Part shown: piece by piece, positions 10,343-21,735 of the stretch
Numbering within the stretch: position 1 is the first letter of the stretch
Layout: every line of letters starts with the position of its first letter
Translations under genes and position numbers: made by a program
Origin: Podocnemis expansa
Lineage: Eukaryota; Chordata; Testudines; Podocnemididae
Direction: 5' to 3'
Length of the DNA stretch: 64,000 nt
Assembly (NCBI GenBank): GCA_007922195.1
Contig: ML681996.1
Span: 16,971,513-17,035,512 of the forward strand
The notes under the pieces: generated by a model
The model's input: the letters and a program-made list of their open reading frames with translations, nothing else
Databases searched by the model: none
Told to the model about the DNA's origin: nothing

Positions 10343-11354
10343 GAGTTTGATTCAGGCAAGGGATCAATGGGACAATTGGTCTTAAGGGAACAGTGGCCCT
10401 AAAGAGGAACGAAACACTCAGAAAGTAGTATAAAGGCAGGAAGATGCTGGACCCCTTGATATCCCTTGGATTTTCACACCGCGTTACAGATATTTTCTTT
10501 GAGTATATTATATATAATTAGTGTTGGACAGAGAAAGATATTTCCATTTTGCAGAGGATTTTGCACTTTCAAACTCTGATATTGTTCTGATTGGGAATGA
10601 AAGCCAAGAATTTTTAAATTGTCTTGGAAAAGGAATAGAGCAGAATATCCTTGAAGCTTTAGAGTCCCTGATCCAAGGCAGTCTGGCAAGCAGGCTGCTG
10701 AGGAACTAGGTGGGTGAGCTGGCAGGAAATTAAGCAGGTTTGCATTGGAGCCATGTCTGGGTTCAGGCAGACTTTGTTGAAATCAAATGAACAGTTTGTG
10801 CAACAATTTCAATTTTGATGACTTGGGAAATTCTAATGAACAAGTGTGTGTTTTGTCAGATATTTTTGAGAGATCTTTATAATACCTAAAAAAAAAAACA
10901 AAAACCCTGCACATCCTGAACTGCAGGCTAAAGGGAGAGATAAAGTGAAAAACTAAGTTTTATGCTCACTTTTGTCCTTGCTTTTTTTTTTTTTGCACAT
11001 CACCACATAGTTGTTTTTCTAAAGATTTTGTCTCATATGGCAATAATCCAAATAGACAATCCTTTTCCAGGGTATTTACTAAACAGCTACAATCTATTAG
11101 AATGATTTAATTTTTTTTTAATCTACATTACAACTTCTCACTTCTATGCAGCCCACTGAGTTGGTGTATGCATACCTCAATGCTAGAGCTCTCAGAACAG
11201 ATGCCAAATAATAAAATTGGAGCAGAACAGATTGTCTTCTTCTGTAGAGTTAAATCAACTTGGCCCAGGACATTCTGGGTCTCCAAATTCTTTGTAATTG
11301 ATACTAAAAGTACGGGTATTTGTTCCCACTGATGGCTAGATCACTGAATTTTAA
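10343..11354. other. No feature seen
   Basis: AT-rich, with poly-A and poly-T runs near 10890, 10983 and 11110. The 62- and 71-residue frames on opposite strands near 10474-10709 overlap each other and lack motifs. Confidence 0.5.
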
Positions 11355-11450
11355 GGTGACCAGATAGCAAGTGTGAAAAATCAGAATGGGGATGGGGGGT
11401 AATAGATGCAAATATAAGAAAAAGTCCTGAATATCAGGACATCTGATCCT
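11355..11450. mobile_element. Short MITE with GGTGACC-type ends, copy 2
   Basis: GGTGACCAGATAGCAAGTGT starts the block, and AGGACATCTGATCC ends it. The inner GAAAAATCAG, GGGGGTAATAG and AAAAAGTCCTGAATATCAGG parts are in the same order as in the inverted copy at 8168-8282. Confidence 0.65.
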
Positions 11451-12309
11451 ATCAAGTTTATGCATCTGCTGTTGCCTCCATACTAATGGACCTGGTCCTT
11501 TAACCTGAGCTATTCTGACTTAAGTTGGTAGATCTAAGCTCATGTTCTAGGTCTGTAACTGCATCCTCTGGAACCAAGAGCTGGAGCCTCCACTGCTTGA
11601 ACTAAATACCATGTCCATATATTTGGAGGCAGGAGCATACTTAAATCTCCACACATGGTCCAGTCACCAGAGAGGAGCAAATAATTAAGCTGTGTTGTTG
11701 TGAGTTACACCTGTTTCATCTGTGCATTATTTTTTACAGCAATTTGAGAAATAAAAGAAAATGGCATAAGGTAAGACAAGGTAATCATATTGATAATATT
11801 CAAATATTTATTTCTGAACCTTTTAATCTATGTTTTGTTTCCAAATTGAAAGCAAACAAAGATCAAGAGTCAAATTTTCAACAGTGTGTTGGTGCATAAG
11901 GCTCCAAAGTTCCACTGAGTTCCTAAGAAACTTTTCAAAGAGTGACACCAGTGTTTTGGGGGATGGGGTTTTAATTTAATAGATACAATAAACCCAGGTT
12001 ACTTTTGGAATTTATGCTGTTCTCTGAATGACATTACAAAGCCGCTAGTGGAGGTAAAGTTCAACAATAAAGATGATATGTCAGGTTACACTTCCATTTT
12101 CTCGGATGCAATATGATTGGGGAAAAAAAGAGAAAACACAGTGTCCTTATAATTAGATCTCTCCAACAATAACAAAGCATGGATCTGCTGGTTGTATTCA
12201 AGCATAAAAAACATTTAGTATTCTATTGAGGGCCTCCAATTGACCATTTTGATATGAAGAAATTGAACACCAGCTGTAAACTAACAAGAAAACAACAGAA
12301 CACCACTGC
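11451..12309. other. Gene-free stretch
   Basis: No gene. GTCAAATTTTCAACAGTG through CTTTTCAAAGAGTGAC (11870-11948) resembles an old dispersed reptile repeat built from ATTTTCAAAAG and CCTAAG units; similar wording occurs near 17695 and 21215. Confidence 0.4.
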
Positions 12310-13249
12310 TGATCACCTACAGCCCCCACGTTAAACCTCTCTAGCACAACATCATCATGGCTCTACAACCTGTCCTGGAAGACGACCCCTCACTGTTTCA
12401 AACCTTGGGAGGTAGGCCAGTTTGCACTCACAAGACAGCCCCCCAGCCTTATGCAAACTATCACCAACAACTAACAACAGAAACACTAAACCAGCTACCT
12501 TTTCCTGCAACAAACCCCATTGCCAGCTCTGCCCCCATATCTACTCAAGTGACACCATCATAGGACATAATCAATTCAATCAGGCCATCAGGGGCTCATT
12601 CACCTGCACATCTGCCAATGTGGTATATGCCATCATGTGCCAACAATTCCCCTCTGCCATATACATTGGCCAAACTTGACTGTCTGCAAAAAATAATAAA
12701 TGAACACAATCAAACATCAAGAATGACATCAAAAAAGAACATTCAGTCTCTAGCACTTCAGTCTCCCAGAGCATTCTTTAACACACATTATAGTAGTTCA
12801 GTAAAAATAATCTTCAAAAATAAACTTCAGGATGAAACTGAAGAGCTGGAATACATACGCAAACTTGACACCTTCACATTAGGTTTGAACAATAACTCAG
12901 AAAGGCTAACTTGATAAAAAAGGCAATTTCCTCTCTTGTAGTATTTTCACCTTCTCATCTATTGTTGTTAAAGGCCAACATCCACACTGTTTAAATTAAA
13001 ACAACTTGCTTGGTTTGTTGAAATAGACTATTCCTTCGGGACCGTTTGGATGACCTTGTGACTTATCCTTCTCTGCATGTATAAAGATACCTAACACATT
13101 GCAGTCTCCATTTCACGCATCTGAGAAAGGGGGATTATGCCCATGAAAATTTGTATGATAAATAAATTTATTAGTATTTAAAAGTGCCATAGGACTTTTT
13201 GTCTGGCTTACTGAAATAGACTAACATGGCTAGCCCTCTGAAACTTATC
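12310..13249 (+). mobile_element. Penelope-like element: GIY-YIG end plus 3' tail
   Basis: This is the 3' part of a PLE, a reverse-transcriptase retroelement with a GIY-YIG endonuclease. The frame 12422-12679 holds a C/H-rich stretch (NKPHCQLCPHIYSSDTI), then FTCTSANVVYAIMCQQFPSAIYIGQT split here as NVVYAIMC (GIY part, VYAI) and AIYIGQT (YIG part). It stops right after YIGQT, and the continuation is in another frame (12618-12914, KIINEH then YIRKLDTFTLGLNNN). The reading is therefore broken by at least one frameshift. The RT core is absent. An untranslated region and the family tail follow (CATCTGAGAAAGGGGG, then AAAGTGCCATAGGACTTTTT, ending CTAACATGGCTAGCCCTCTG). The start is approximate. 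Confidence 0.8.
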
Positions 13250-14920
13250 AACTGTAAACTGTAAGTGGACAAATACCAATGAATACCAATTCACACACCA
13301 TTGATAAAGGCACATTAAACACATCTCTTCTTTGAGTTTTATGTATCTGTGAATGAGTTTAGGGAAAGATTACAACATCCCCCTCCCCCGAGCCTCTTCG
13401 TTGAAGGGGCATAAGATCTAAAGGCCACAAGATGAATTTATTGGTAGTGTCTTCAGAGAGGAGAAAATGGTTTCTATAAAAAGGTAACAACGTGTCTGAA
13501 AATTGATTTTTAAAATGTTAAAAAATTCTGAAACATTTTTCCCTTTTGCATTTGAACTGGTATGTCACGAGCTGCTGTGTGAGCATATTCTTTACCTCAC
13601 TAAGAAGAGGATAACAAATCAGTACTACATTTTGTGGAAAGAGCATTCCTTTGGTCTGGTTTTGCCTTTCATACAAGTTATTTCTAGCAACAAGTTGCAT
13701 TCGCCCACTGGCTGTTCTTCAGGTCATTCTTTGATGTTGAAAGAAGCCTTGTATTTATGTGTATGAGCTATATAAAGTTTAATCACTTTTATACACTTTC
13801 AAAATACAGCAAACATATTTAACAATTAAATATTTATAATGTTTAATAGAATTTTTTCTTCCTGAAATATAGTCTTTTGAATGTTTAGTCACAAATTTTA
13901 ATTTCAGGAATCGTTTTGTCTTAAGCTGAAGTTTCATAGTTTTTAATCAATGCACAAGTTGCGTTGTAAGCAAGGCATAAAATCAAAGTAAAACAATAGA
14001 TTATTTATGAATTCACACACTATTATATTGTAATCATTTTGACTCTACAGGAAATTGTTCTATTGAAACTATTTCCCAAACACGGCAAAATTAAATTTCC
14101 TATTAATGCCTCTGTCACAGGATACACATCTGTGCACCCCAGGTTATGATCTATATGATCTCTCTGTTCAGTTAGGCACTGCGATTTTATGCCAGTTAGG
14201 TCATGCAAGGTGCCTTCATGAATGTTCATAACATTCTACATAGTTACGATGGTATCACGTTTCCTGCAGCAGCAGCAGCATGTATGTGCACAGATGTGTA
14301 GTATGTTCTTCATGGCTCGGGGGACTGGGAGACAGACTGAACTTTCTTCTAGCAATATGTAAACAACCAAAGCTGTGAGCAACCAATATCTGTAGGAGTC
14401 GAAGAATATACACATTGAGGTGGTTCAGACTGGACAAAGAGATCACTACTGCCTAGAAGGGGTGAGGTTGAGGGGATTTAGAAACAAAAAGAGACACTTG
14501 GAAGTATTTGGAGCTTTTTGCCTGTGAATCTCCATCTTGAAACAACTTCAAGCAAGATCTGGGTCCTGCCTGGCTGGACAAACATCTGACAGCGAAACAT
14601 CTTGAGCATAAATTTAGTTAGAGATACTAGGTTAATATGCATGTTTTAAGTTTTCTTTCCTTGTGGTCAATCCTGACTTGTTTATATTATGATTCTGCCT
14701 TGACTAGCCATATTCTCACTTCAAATTGTAATCTGATCAATAAATTAGTAGTTATTTAATCTAATGCTGAGTGGTCTTTACAAGGTGTGAGTGAAGAGGC
14801 CTGGACACAATCCATTTCTTTATTAAATGGATGGACTACAGTGTATGGTGATTGGGAGTGGGTCCCAATCCCTGTAAGACAGTAGCTTCTGGTGAGGTAA
14901 CTGGGGTTGGGGATGCTCAC
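13250..14920. other. Gene-free stretch
   Basis: AT-rich. A short (GCA)5 run sits at about 14266-14280. The 60-87 residue frames at 13503-13766 overlap on opposite strands and have no motif. No TIR or LTR seen. Confidence 0.5.
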
Positions 14921-15174
14921 TTGCACTATGTCTACACTGGGGCTTTAAGTCAACTTAAAGTCCAGGCCACGCTGCAAGCTAACAGTCGACTTTCTCCATC
15001 ACTGAAGTTGACTTTATAACTTCCACTTATAAAGTCAACTTTACAGTGAAGTCAACTTAAGGCAATGTGGCTAGGGAGTTGCCTTAAGTTGATTTAATTG
15101 GCCTCCTAACTACAGAAAATATGGGGATGGGGGATGGAGAGAAGGCACATGCAAACTCCCCATGTTCCCTGACT

Positions 15175-15535
15175 GATCTGGCACCTCCCCCACATCTCAG
15201 TCCGACCCGGCATCTAAGCCTGACCGTTCATCTCAGCCCAACCTAGTATCTGCCCCGCATCTCAGCCTGACCCAGCATCTCCCCCCCGTTCTCAGCCGGA
15301 CCTGGCATCTCAGCTTAACCCGGCATCTCCCCTACAACTCAACCCAACCCAGCATCTCTGCTACTTCTCAGCCCAATCCCACATCTCTAGCCATTCTCCA
15401 GTCCAGACTCCCCCTCCCATTCTCAGCTGGACCCTGCACATCTCTCCTCTTCTCTGCCCAAACTCATGTCTCCCCCCCTTGCCCTTCTCAGCCTGACGCT
15501 GCCTGTCTCTTCCCCTCTCCGCCCAACCCTGTGGG
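15175..15535. repeat. C-rich minisatellite inside copy D
   Basis: Variants of CTCAGCCYGACCYGGCATCT repeat roughly a dozen times, with unit lengths of about 25-40 bases. The repeat becomes more degenerate to the right. It is internal cargo of Harbinger-like copy D. Confidence 0.75.
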
Positions 15536-15565
15536 TTTTCCCTTTGCAGAGGACCTCCCGATATT

Positions 15566-15860
15566 GTAAAACAAACAAGGAGCCTGGAGGCACTATTTAA
15601 GACTAACAAATTTATTTATTGGATGAGCTTTCATGGGAGAAAATCCCACTTCAGATAGTTTGAAGATGGGGGAACTTAGAATGGTAGGAAATAAATACAG
15701 GGGAGTGTAAGACATAGGATCAGGTCATACTCTAACAGCAAAACAAAGCAGTTTTTAAGATCTGAAGACTGGGAAACAGAACATAGAAAGAAAGAAAGTT
15801 GCTATTTCTTTTAGATTAGATTGTGTGAAAGCAGGATTAAATCTTAACTATGGATTTTTT
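15566..15860 (-). mobile_element. PLE 3' tail nested in copy D
   Basis: AAAACAAACAAGGAGCCTGG marks the inverted PLE end, followed by ACTAACAAATTTATTTATTGG, GGATCAGGTCATACTC and GAAGACTGGGAAACAG. On the minus strand the ribozyme-like part reads CTGA-AGTGGG: three bases of the CTGATGA core are deleted, while CCCATGAAAGCTCAT is kept. The inner end is approximate. It sits between the minisatellite and the right arm of copy D, so it inserted after that element. Confidence 0.7.
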
Positions 15861-16355
15861 TCCCATTACAACATGTTATTTGACTTCACCTTGCTCTATG
15901 TACTGTGTTCTGGTGTTTGAATCTTAACAACTGCTGTGCCCTGCCCCTGGGCTGGCAGTTGCCCTGTGGCACCTGGTCCAGAGCCAGAGAAGTCTGGGCA
16001 ACAAAGGGCGGGTTAGGAGTGCTGTGCTGGCACATCGCTGGGCTATGCCTGGCTCCGTGACCTCCCTGGGCTCCCTGTTGCCACACAGTATGGGCGGTGG
16101 TGTGGTCACTCACTTCCTGTAGTAAAGGAGTGGCTGGGAAAGAGGGGCACTTCTGCTGTGGTGCACTGTGGGCCAGCAACCCACAATCCACCACTCCTAG
16201 GGCAACTAAGCAGCTGCCAGTGTGGACAAGGGGAGTCTCCTGGCATTTTGAGTGTGGACGCGCTAAGGCGACTTAATAAATTCTGCTGTAAACTGGCTTA
16301 AAGTAGACCTTATTAAGCCAGTTTAACCGAGCCCTGTAGTGTAGGCATAGCCTTG

Positions 16356-18060
16356 GAGACCATCCATCAGGTAGGCAGAGGGCACACCCTCAGTTCTTGG
16401 GACTGACTGCATGCAAGTGGCTGCAGTGGACTGACTCAGGAGTGAGTAGTCACCTGGCAAAGCAGGGTGAATTGGGATGCAGGAGTGGGAACTGGGGGGA
16501 GAGGTCACAGCAGCACACCAGAGCAGATCTGGGGAGCAGCTTCTCACAGCCTCTCAAAAGAGAGACATACTTTTCTAGTGCTTTATAAACTGGATCCTCA
16601 TTCTTTTTTTATGCTAAGATATAACACTTCTCTCAGCCTCAAGATTAAGTTACCTGAATATTAAGAAAAATTCAGGTAACAGGGAATGAGTGAGATGTTG
16701 AAATATCTTTTCCAAGAATATTACTAAAGTTTCTGATTATTGGCAACCAGATTTCTTCTCTTTTCTGATGTGCTCCTCTATTTATGTGCAAATGGTCATT
16801 CCTCCCTACCAAACCTCCAAAAAAGATTTTACTAATTAAAGGCCATATTAATTTCATCTGCTGGGTGAGATGACTATGAACCAACATGGACCATTAAAGA
16901 GGGAAGCTGATTCTCCACAAATAACCTTGTCAAATTTTACCCATATGAGCTCTTGCGGCAAGTGTGTAGAAAGGAACAGGTTATACATATTGAAGGCTCT
17001 TACTCAAATATATCTGTGAGGAAAGGAATTTTTCTTTTACAGAAAGGAAGGAAGAAAATTTTGCTGAACCAGTGGCATTTTGCCTCTGATTCAAGAGTGA
17101 AAAGAGAGGTGGGTAATACATTTCCAGGATAAACAATGAAGCATGCCTGGAAACTGCACCAGGACAGATGGAGAGCTCTTCATTGTTATCTTTGTCACCC
17201 TAAATTATTTAATTCTTTGTTTAGTTACTTCTAGGACATATTCTTTGCATCTAAGGAATCACCTTGTTATTTCAGACCCCATTTGTTGTATATACACAAC
17301 AGTAACCATCAACAAAAATTACTGCATGATAAAACATAGATATAATTTTCAAGCATCAGCCTGAAGAAGCCTACTTATCCTAATAATCACTGATAGCATT
17401 AAGTTCTCAGAGTCCAAAATATTTTGCTAGAATCTGCTGTGGATCTTCTTCAACACCTAATTTCCCTGAGAGGGAGTTTTGCCTGACTAATTAAGAGTAG
17501 AAGATGAAGACTCAAATAAGTCATAATTAAACTTCTCCTCCACTTAACTAAATTTTGGAGGTGATGAAAAGTGTGACCAACATGTTCAGTGTTCACTTTG
17601 CTGGAAGTTTTAATGTTTTCTTTCCCCTTAGTAGTTTACACAGGCTAAAGTTAGCAAACAGACCAATAGGATAGATGTCCCAAATCCACTGATACTCAAA
17701 GGAGATGAGTACCTAACTTCTACAGGCTCCTTTGAAAATCCCAAAACATTGGTCTTAAAATCATAGAATTTATCTTGTTCAAAGAGCTCTATGATCAATC
17801 TAATCCAGTACTGGTTTTTTTTGACATGGACAATGTGTTTCAGAAGAAAATATAAATACTCTTAATATATGTATTACACTTGTGCAATAGTCACTTTGTA
17901 GAGGTGTGTTTCCATCACATTCCCCTATCAGTTCTTGTCAATTTATTGTATGTCCTTTCACATGACATAAGTGGCATCACTATAGTTGTTGGGGAAGATT
18001 TGCAAAGTCACCAATGTTAGTTAGTGATGTTTGTCTCTTCAGAAGTTAGTGGCAGTCTTG
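16356..18060. other. Gene-free stretch
   Basis: No gene. AAAATCATAGAATTTATC near 17758 may be a worn CR1 tail. GGCTCCTTTGAAAATCCCAAA near 17725 belongs to the old ATTTTCAAAAG-type dispersed repeat. The 71-74 residue frames here lack motifs. Confidence 0.45.
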
Positions 18061-18199
18061 CACCTAACTGCCAGTGGGAATTTGGGTCCTAACGGCCTCT
18101 TGTGCAAATGAAAATTTCTCCATTATTCATAAGTCTCACCTTGTATGTACATATGTGTAGTATGGTCGATATCCATGGTCTGTAATTCCAGTCCTCAAG

Positions 18200-18990
18200 T
18201 AGGACAGACATGCATTCAGAGCCAGCAGCCTTCCAGACCTCACTGGTAGGGCGAGGCCAACACCCAGAGTCAGCAGCCTCAAATTCAAGGCAGGAGGGAT
18301 CAGCTCTCAGGAACCAAGGAGGGGAATGCAGGCCTACCCACACTGTTGCATCCCAGCCTAGGGCCCTATCCAGTGGAAGAGCAGTCTGCCAGTGGGCCAG
18401 CAGAGCACCAGCTGAAATGCATTGACTACAACTCAGCTGGGCCCTTACCCACTGCCCCTGGGCCACTTCCTTCTTTACCCCCAGCCAGTTACCCGGGTCC
18501 CATTGTCTTCTTCATAGACATCCAAGCATACCACTAGAAGGATCCCACTCAAACCTTCACTGTGCATAGGCAGTAGGTCTGGCAGCTTCTCAGGGCTATC
18601 AGCCAATGATAGCTCCTCAAGATCACAGGGGCCACTCACAGCAGGCCTCCTTCTCCAGTCCTGAAGCTCCTCCGCTGATGGTAGCTCCTCCAGGTCCTCC
18701 ACTGGAGGGAAATACAGGTAAAGTCCTTCCTCCTGGTTGCTGTGGGGAGGAGGGTTAGAGCCTTCCAATGGTGGGTGCTCTCATTGCCAGTCCATCCATC
18801 TCCAGGGAGGTTCCCCCAGTGAGTTTCCGGTTCGGCTTTTTATATTGTCCCCTCTCCCTTTGGCTCTACACTTCTGGTTCTGGGCCTGGTCCCATGCAAA
18901 TGATGCTTCTGTCCAGCAGGGGGAGTGCAGGAGACCTCCAGTGCCCTACTTGGAGGGCAGCTACCTCACCTTGCTACAAGATGTTATTCA
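18200..18990 (-). repeat. GC-rich coding-like relic, unidentified
   Basis: A GC-rich island in an AT-rich setting. The minus frame 18475-18768 reads acidic and leucine-rich (VEDLEELPSAEELQDW, CDLEELSLADSPEKLP), with the unit DLEELxxAxE repeated twice about 30 residues apart. The minus frame 18089-18466 has no such character. I recognise no domain. GC content, lack of introns and resemblance to repeats I associate with turtle retroelements suggest a piece of an LTR element or an unclassified transposon rather than a host exon. Boundaries are approximate. Confidence 0.35.
18913..18928 (+). promoter_or_regulatory. CTCF-like motif
   Basis: CCAGCAGGGGGAGTGC closely resembles the core CTCF motif (CCASYAGGGGGCGC). 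It lies in the GC-rich relic. Binding is an inference from the motif only, and transposon-borne CTCF-like sites are common. Confidence 0.3.
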
Positions 18991-21472
18991 AAACTAAAAT
19001 TCACACCCCTAAAAGTAATTTTTGTCCACTAAATCAAGCTCTCAATCCTGTCCCAATGAAAACAAATGAGGAAGAAGAGATGGCACTTTTTCTGCAACTC
19101 ACTCCCATTAGATAATTCATATCATTATCTTTTCTTATTCTTGAAGAGTAGGCATAAATGTCCACTAAATTCAACTCTACATAGAACCTTTATCTGCAAA
19201 AAGTCACCAAATATCTTTTAAATAAGAATTCTAGGTGTAAATCAGCTATGAATACTGACGTCACACTACCAACTTCCATCAAGCTAGTGGCCAGCTGAGA
19301 CTCAAACCACTGTTCATCATGACATGCTATCTCTGCTTTTAAACAGGAGACAGCCCTTTACTTAAAAAATGCCTATATCCAGCCTTCTTGAATAAAAAAA
19401 AAAAAAGATATATAATCAGACTGAGGATTTTTCAGTGAATAGGAACATGCCCCCTTTTTTTCAGGAGCTGTACAAAATTAGCTGAAAACTATTTGAAATA
19501 CTAGTGACTAGGAAATACATCTTGAGGTTATGTATATGTTTACACTTGTTTCCATAAGTATCTTACAGGCTGTATAATATTTCTGCATTATACAGACCAT
19601 AGAGAGAGAACTGACTGACAAACTGAGTTTGAAATGTCATCTTTTAAAATCCCTAGATCTTAAAGGGATACATACAATATAAATGTTTTCTTATTTCTTT
19701 TGAATCAATGCAGCACATTTTATTACTTTTCTTTTTTTGTTTCTGCCAACAAACCTGCATAAACACTGACAAGGCAGTCGGATGTTGTGTAGGCCAAATT
19801 TCTGACATTCAGTTCCCTCAGATGTTAATTTGGTACAATAGAAAATAATCTGCATCCCACAATGAAGCAAAATACATGCCAAATCCTTTTTACTTAAAGG
19901 TTATAACCACTGAACATAATTTTCTCTGGAGAAAAACTTTGTTGTGTAGAATCAGAATGGTCTGCTGAGACAAGCAACATCAGAAGCAAGAGTTAACTAC
20001 AGCATGCTCACTCTGGGTCTTCATTTAGTTAAGGGCATTGGATAAGAAGAAAACACCATCTGTGTGCAGCCAAAATCAATTTCTGACACTAGGTGTCAAG
20101 AAAACAGAGAAAGTAGCACAACTGTCTCCAAGGAATGCATTGCAGCCAAATTAGAATAATAGCAAAATGAAAAGTAAGAGCTTGTTTGTTAGAAATACAG
20201 GGCATCAAGAACTTCAATTGAAGTCAATGGAGGCTGTGGGCACTTTGAATCCCCCAAAATCAAACAGATCCAAGATTTACTTTTAATTAAAAATTATACC
20301 AAGTTAGCATATACAACCCTCAATCCACTTTGATCCTTACCCTTTTGTGTAATACTAAGCTTTTATTATCCCAATAGTTTCAGTGAGCAACTCTGGTTTA
20401 AAAACATTATATAAAGTGGCCAGGAATTTCTTAATAATTTTGTAGAAGTGAGTAGAAAAATATCTGGTCTGGGACATAAATGTTGAAATATAGCTTGTTA
20501 TAAACAGAATGTCATTTGACCGTAATAACTTCTTCTTAACAGCAACAACAAAAGTTCTGTACTGTAATGAAGTGAAAGAGAAAAAACACTGAGCATTTGT
20601 GTTTTCAAATAGCATATATCTGCTAATACAGAGTTCCTTTCTAATTTAGTGATTCCAGTGAGCTAATAGAAAACAGGTAAAATAGATATTAACTGCACAA
20701 GTGGACTGAACAGAAACAGTGGAAAAAGGACATGGAACTGTCATTTCAAGGAAAGCAATAGTTAAACAGTGTAATACAAGAGTATTTGCTGATCTGGAAA
20801 CAGAGTATTCTTTTATTCATCTTTTGCCTTTGAAGAAAATGGTTATTGCATCATTGCTTTGTAATCTCTATCTTTATTACCAGAAAAAGTGCAGAGATGG
20901 GTATTTAACTATAATAATCTGCTAAAACTATCATCCAGACAGGATTTAAAGTGCTTTCAAACTTTATCTCTGCCTATAGAAGTTATATGTGGAATTAATG
21001 TGCAACCAACTTCAGGATCAAATGTAACTTTAGATACAACAATATTACATGACAGATTAGAACTGAGTAGAAAAATATTTTATCCAATGGAAGAATGGAA
21101 TTATTTTATATAGGTAGACTATACAGATAGATAGATACATAGATAATTTTCAAACTGGAATTTAGCAACAGGGCTAAAAGTACTATTTTGGCTCTAAGTC
21201 TAATATGGATAAAATTTTCAAAACCACCTAAGAGACTTATGAATTTAAGTGTCATTTTCAAAAGGGCTTAAATGCTTTTAAAAATGTTACCTATTATGAT
21301 ATATTCACATTCCAGCCAAAACTGTCAGGTATCAAAAGTTAAGGAGACACAACTGTCTCCAGAATGGATCTTGGCTTCCTGTTAATAACAAATACAGAGA
21401 AAGGAGAGTCTTTGTAAAATTTTAAAGTTGAGCTGTTTAAAAAGAGTGAAATAATTACTTTAAGGATGAATT
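18991..21472. other. Gene-free stretch
   Basis: No gene. CAATTGAAGTCAATGGAGGC near 20215 and TTTCAAAACCACCTAAGAG near 21217 are remnants of old dispersed repeats. A short run of GATA units sits near 21122. The 62-86 residue frames are AT-rich and lack motifs. Confidence 0.45.
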
Positions 21473-21735
21473 CCAAAGGAACAGCTGTGTTAGTCTAGTT
21501 CCACAAAACAAACAACTAGTCCTGTGGCACTTAAAGACTAATGAATTTACTTATTAAACAAGCTTTTGTGGGAGAAAAATCCCACTCTACTAGATGCTTT
21601 GAAGATGAGGAATTTATAGAATGAGAAGAAAATAAATGCGAGGAAGTGTAAGTGATAGGATCAGGTCAGACTGTGAAAGCAAATCAGTGCAGTAGTTCAG
21701 ATGCAAACACTGTGGAACACTGTACAGAAGAAGAT
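21473..21735 (-). mobile_element. Penelope-like element 3' tail
   Basis: CAGCTGTGTTAGTCTAGTTC, AACTAGTCCTGTGGCACTTA and CTAATGAATTTACTTATT mark an inverted PLE end; GGATCAGGTCAGACTG follows. On the minus strand the hammerhead-like block reads CTAGTAGAGTGGG...CCCACAAAAGCTTG: the stem is intact, but the CTGATGA core and GAAA are both mutated. The inner end is approximate. Confidence 0.75.

Larger units (their letters stand above)
14924..16352. mobile_element. Harbinger-like non-autonomous element, copy D
   Basis: The left end CACTATGTCTACACTGG is inverted on the right as GTAGTGTAGGCATAGCC. TTG flanks both sides (14921-14923, 16353-16355), and GAG follows on the right. Subterminal sequence is of the AAGTCAACTTAAAG type, shared with copies E and H, rather than TTTCGAAA. 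The interior holds a C-rich minisatellite (15175-15535) and a nested PLE tail (about 15566-15860). The 82-102 residue minus frames come from the minisatellite and the GC-rich right arm. Confidence 0.8.
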
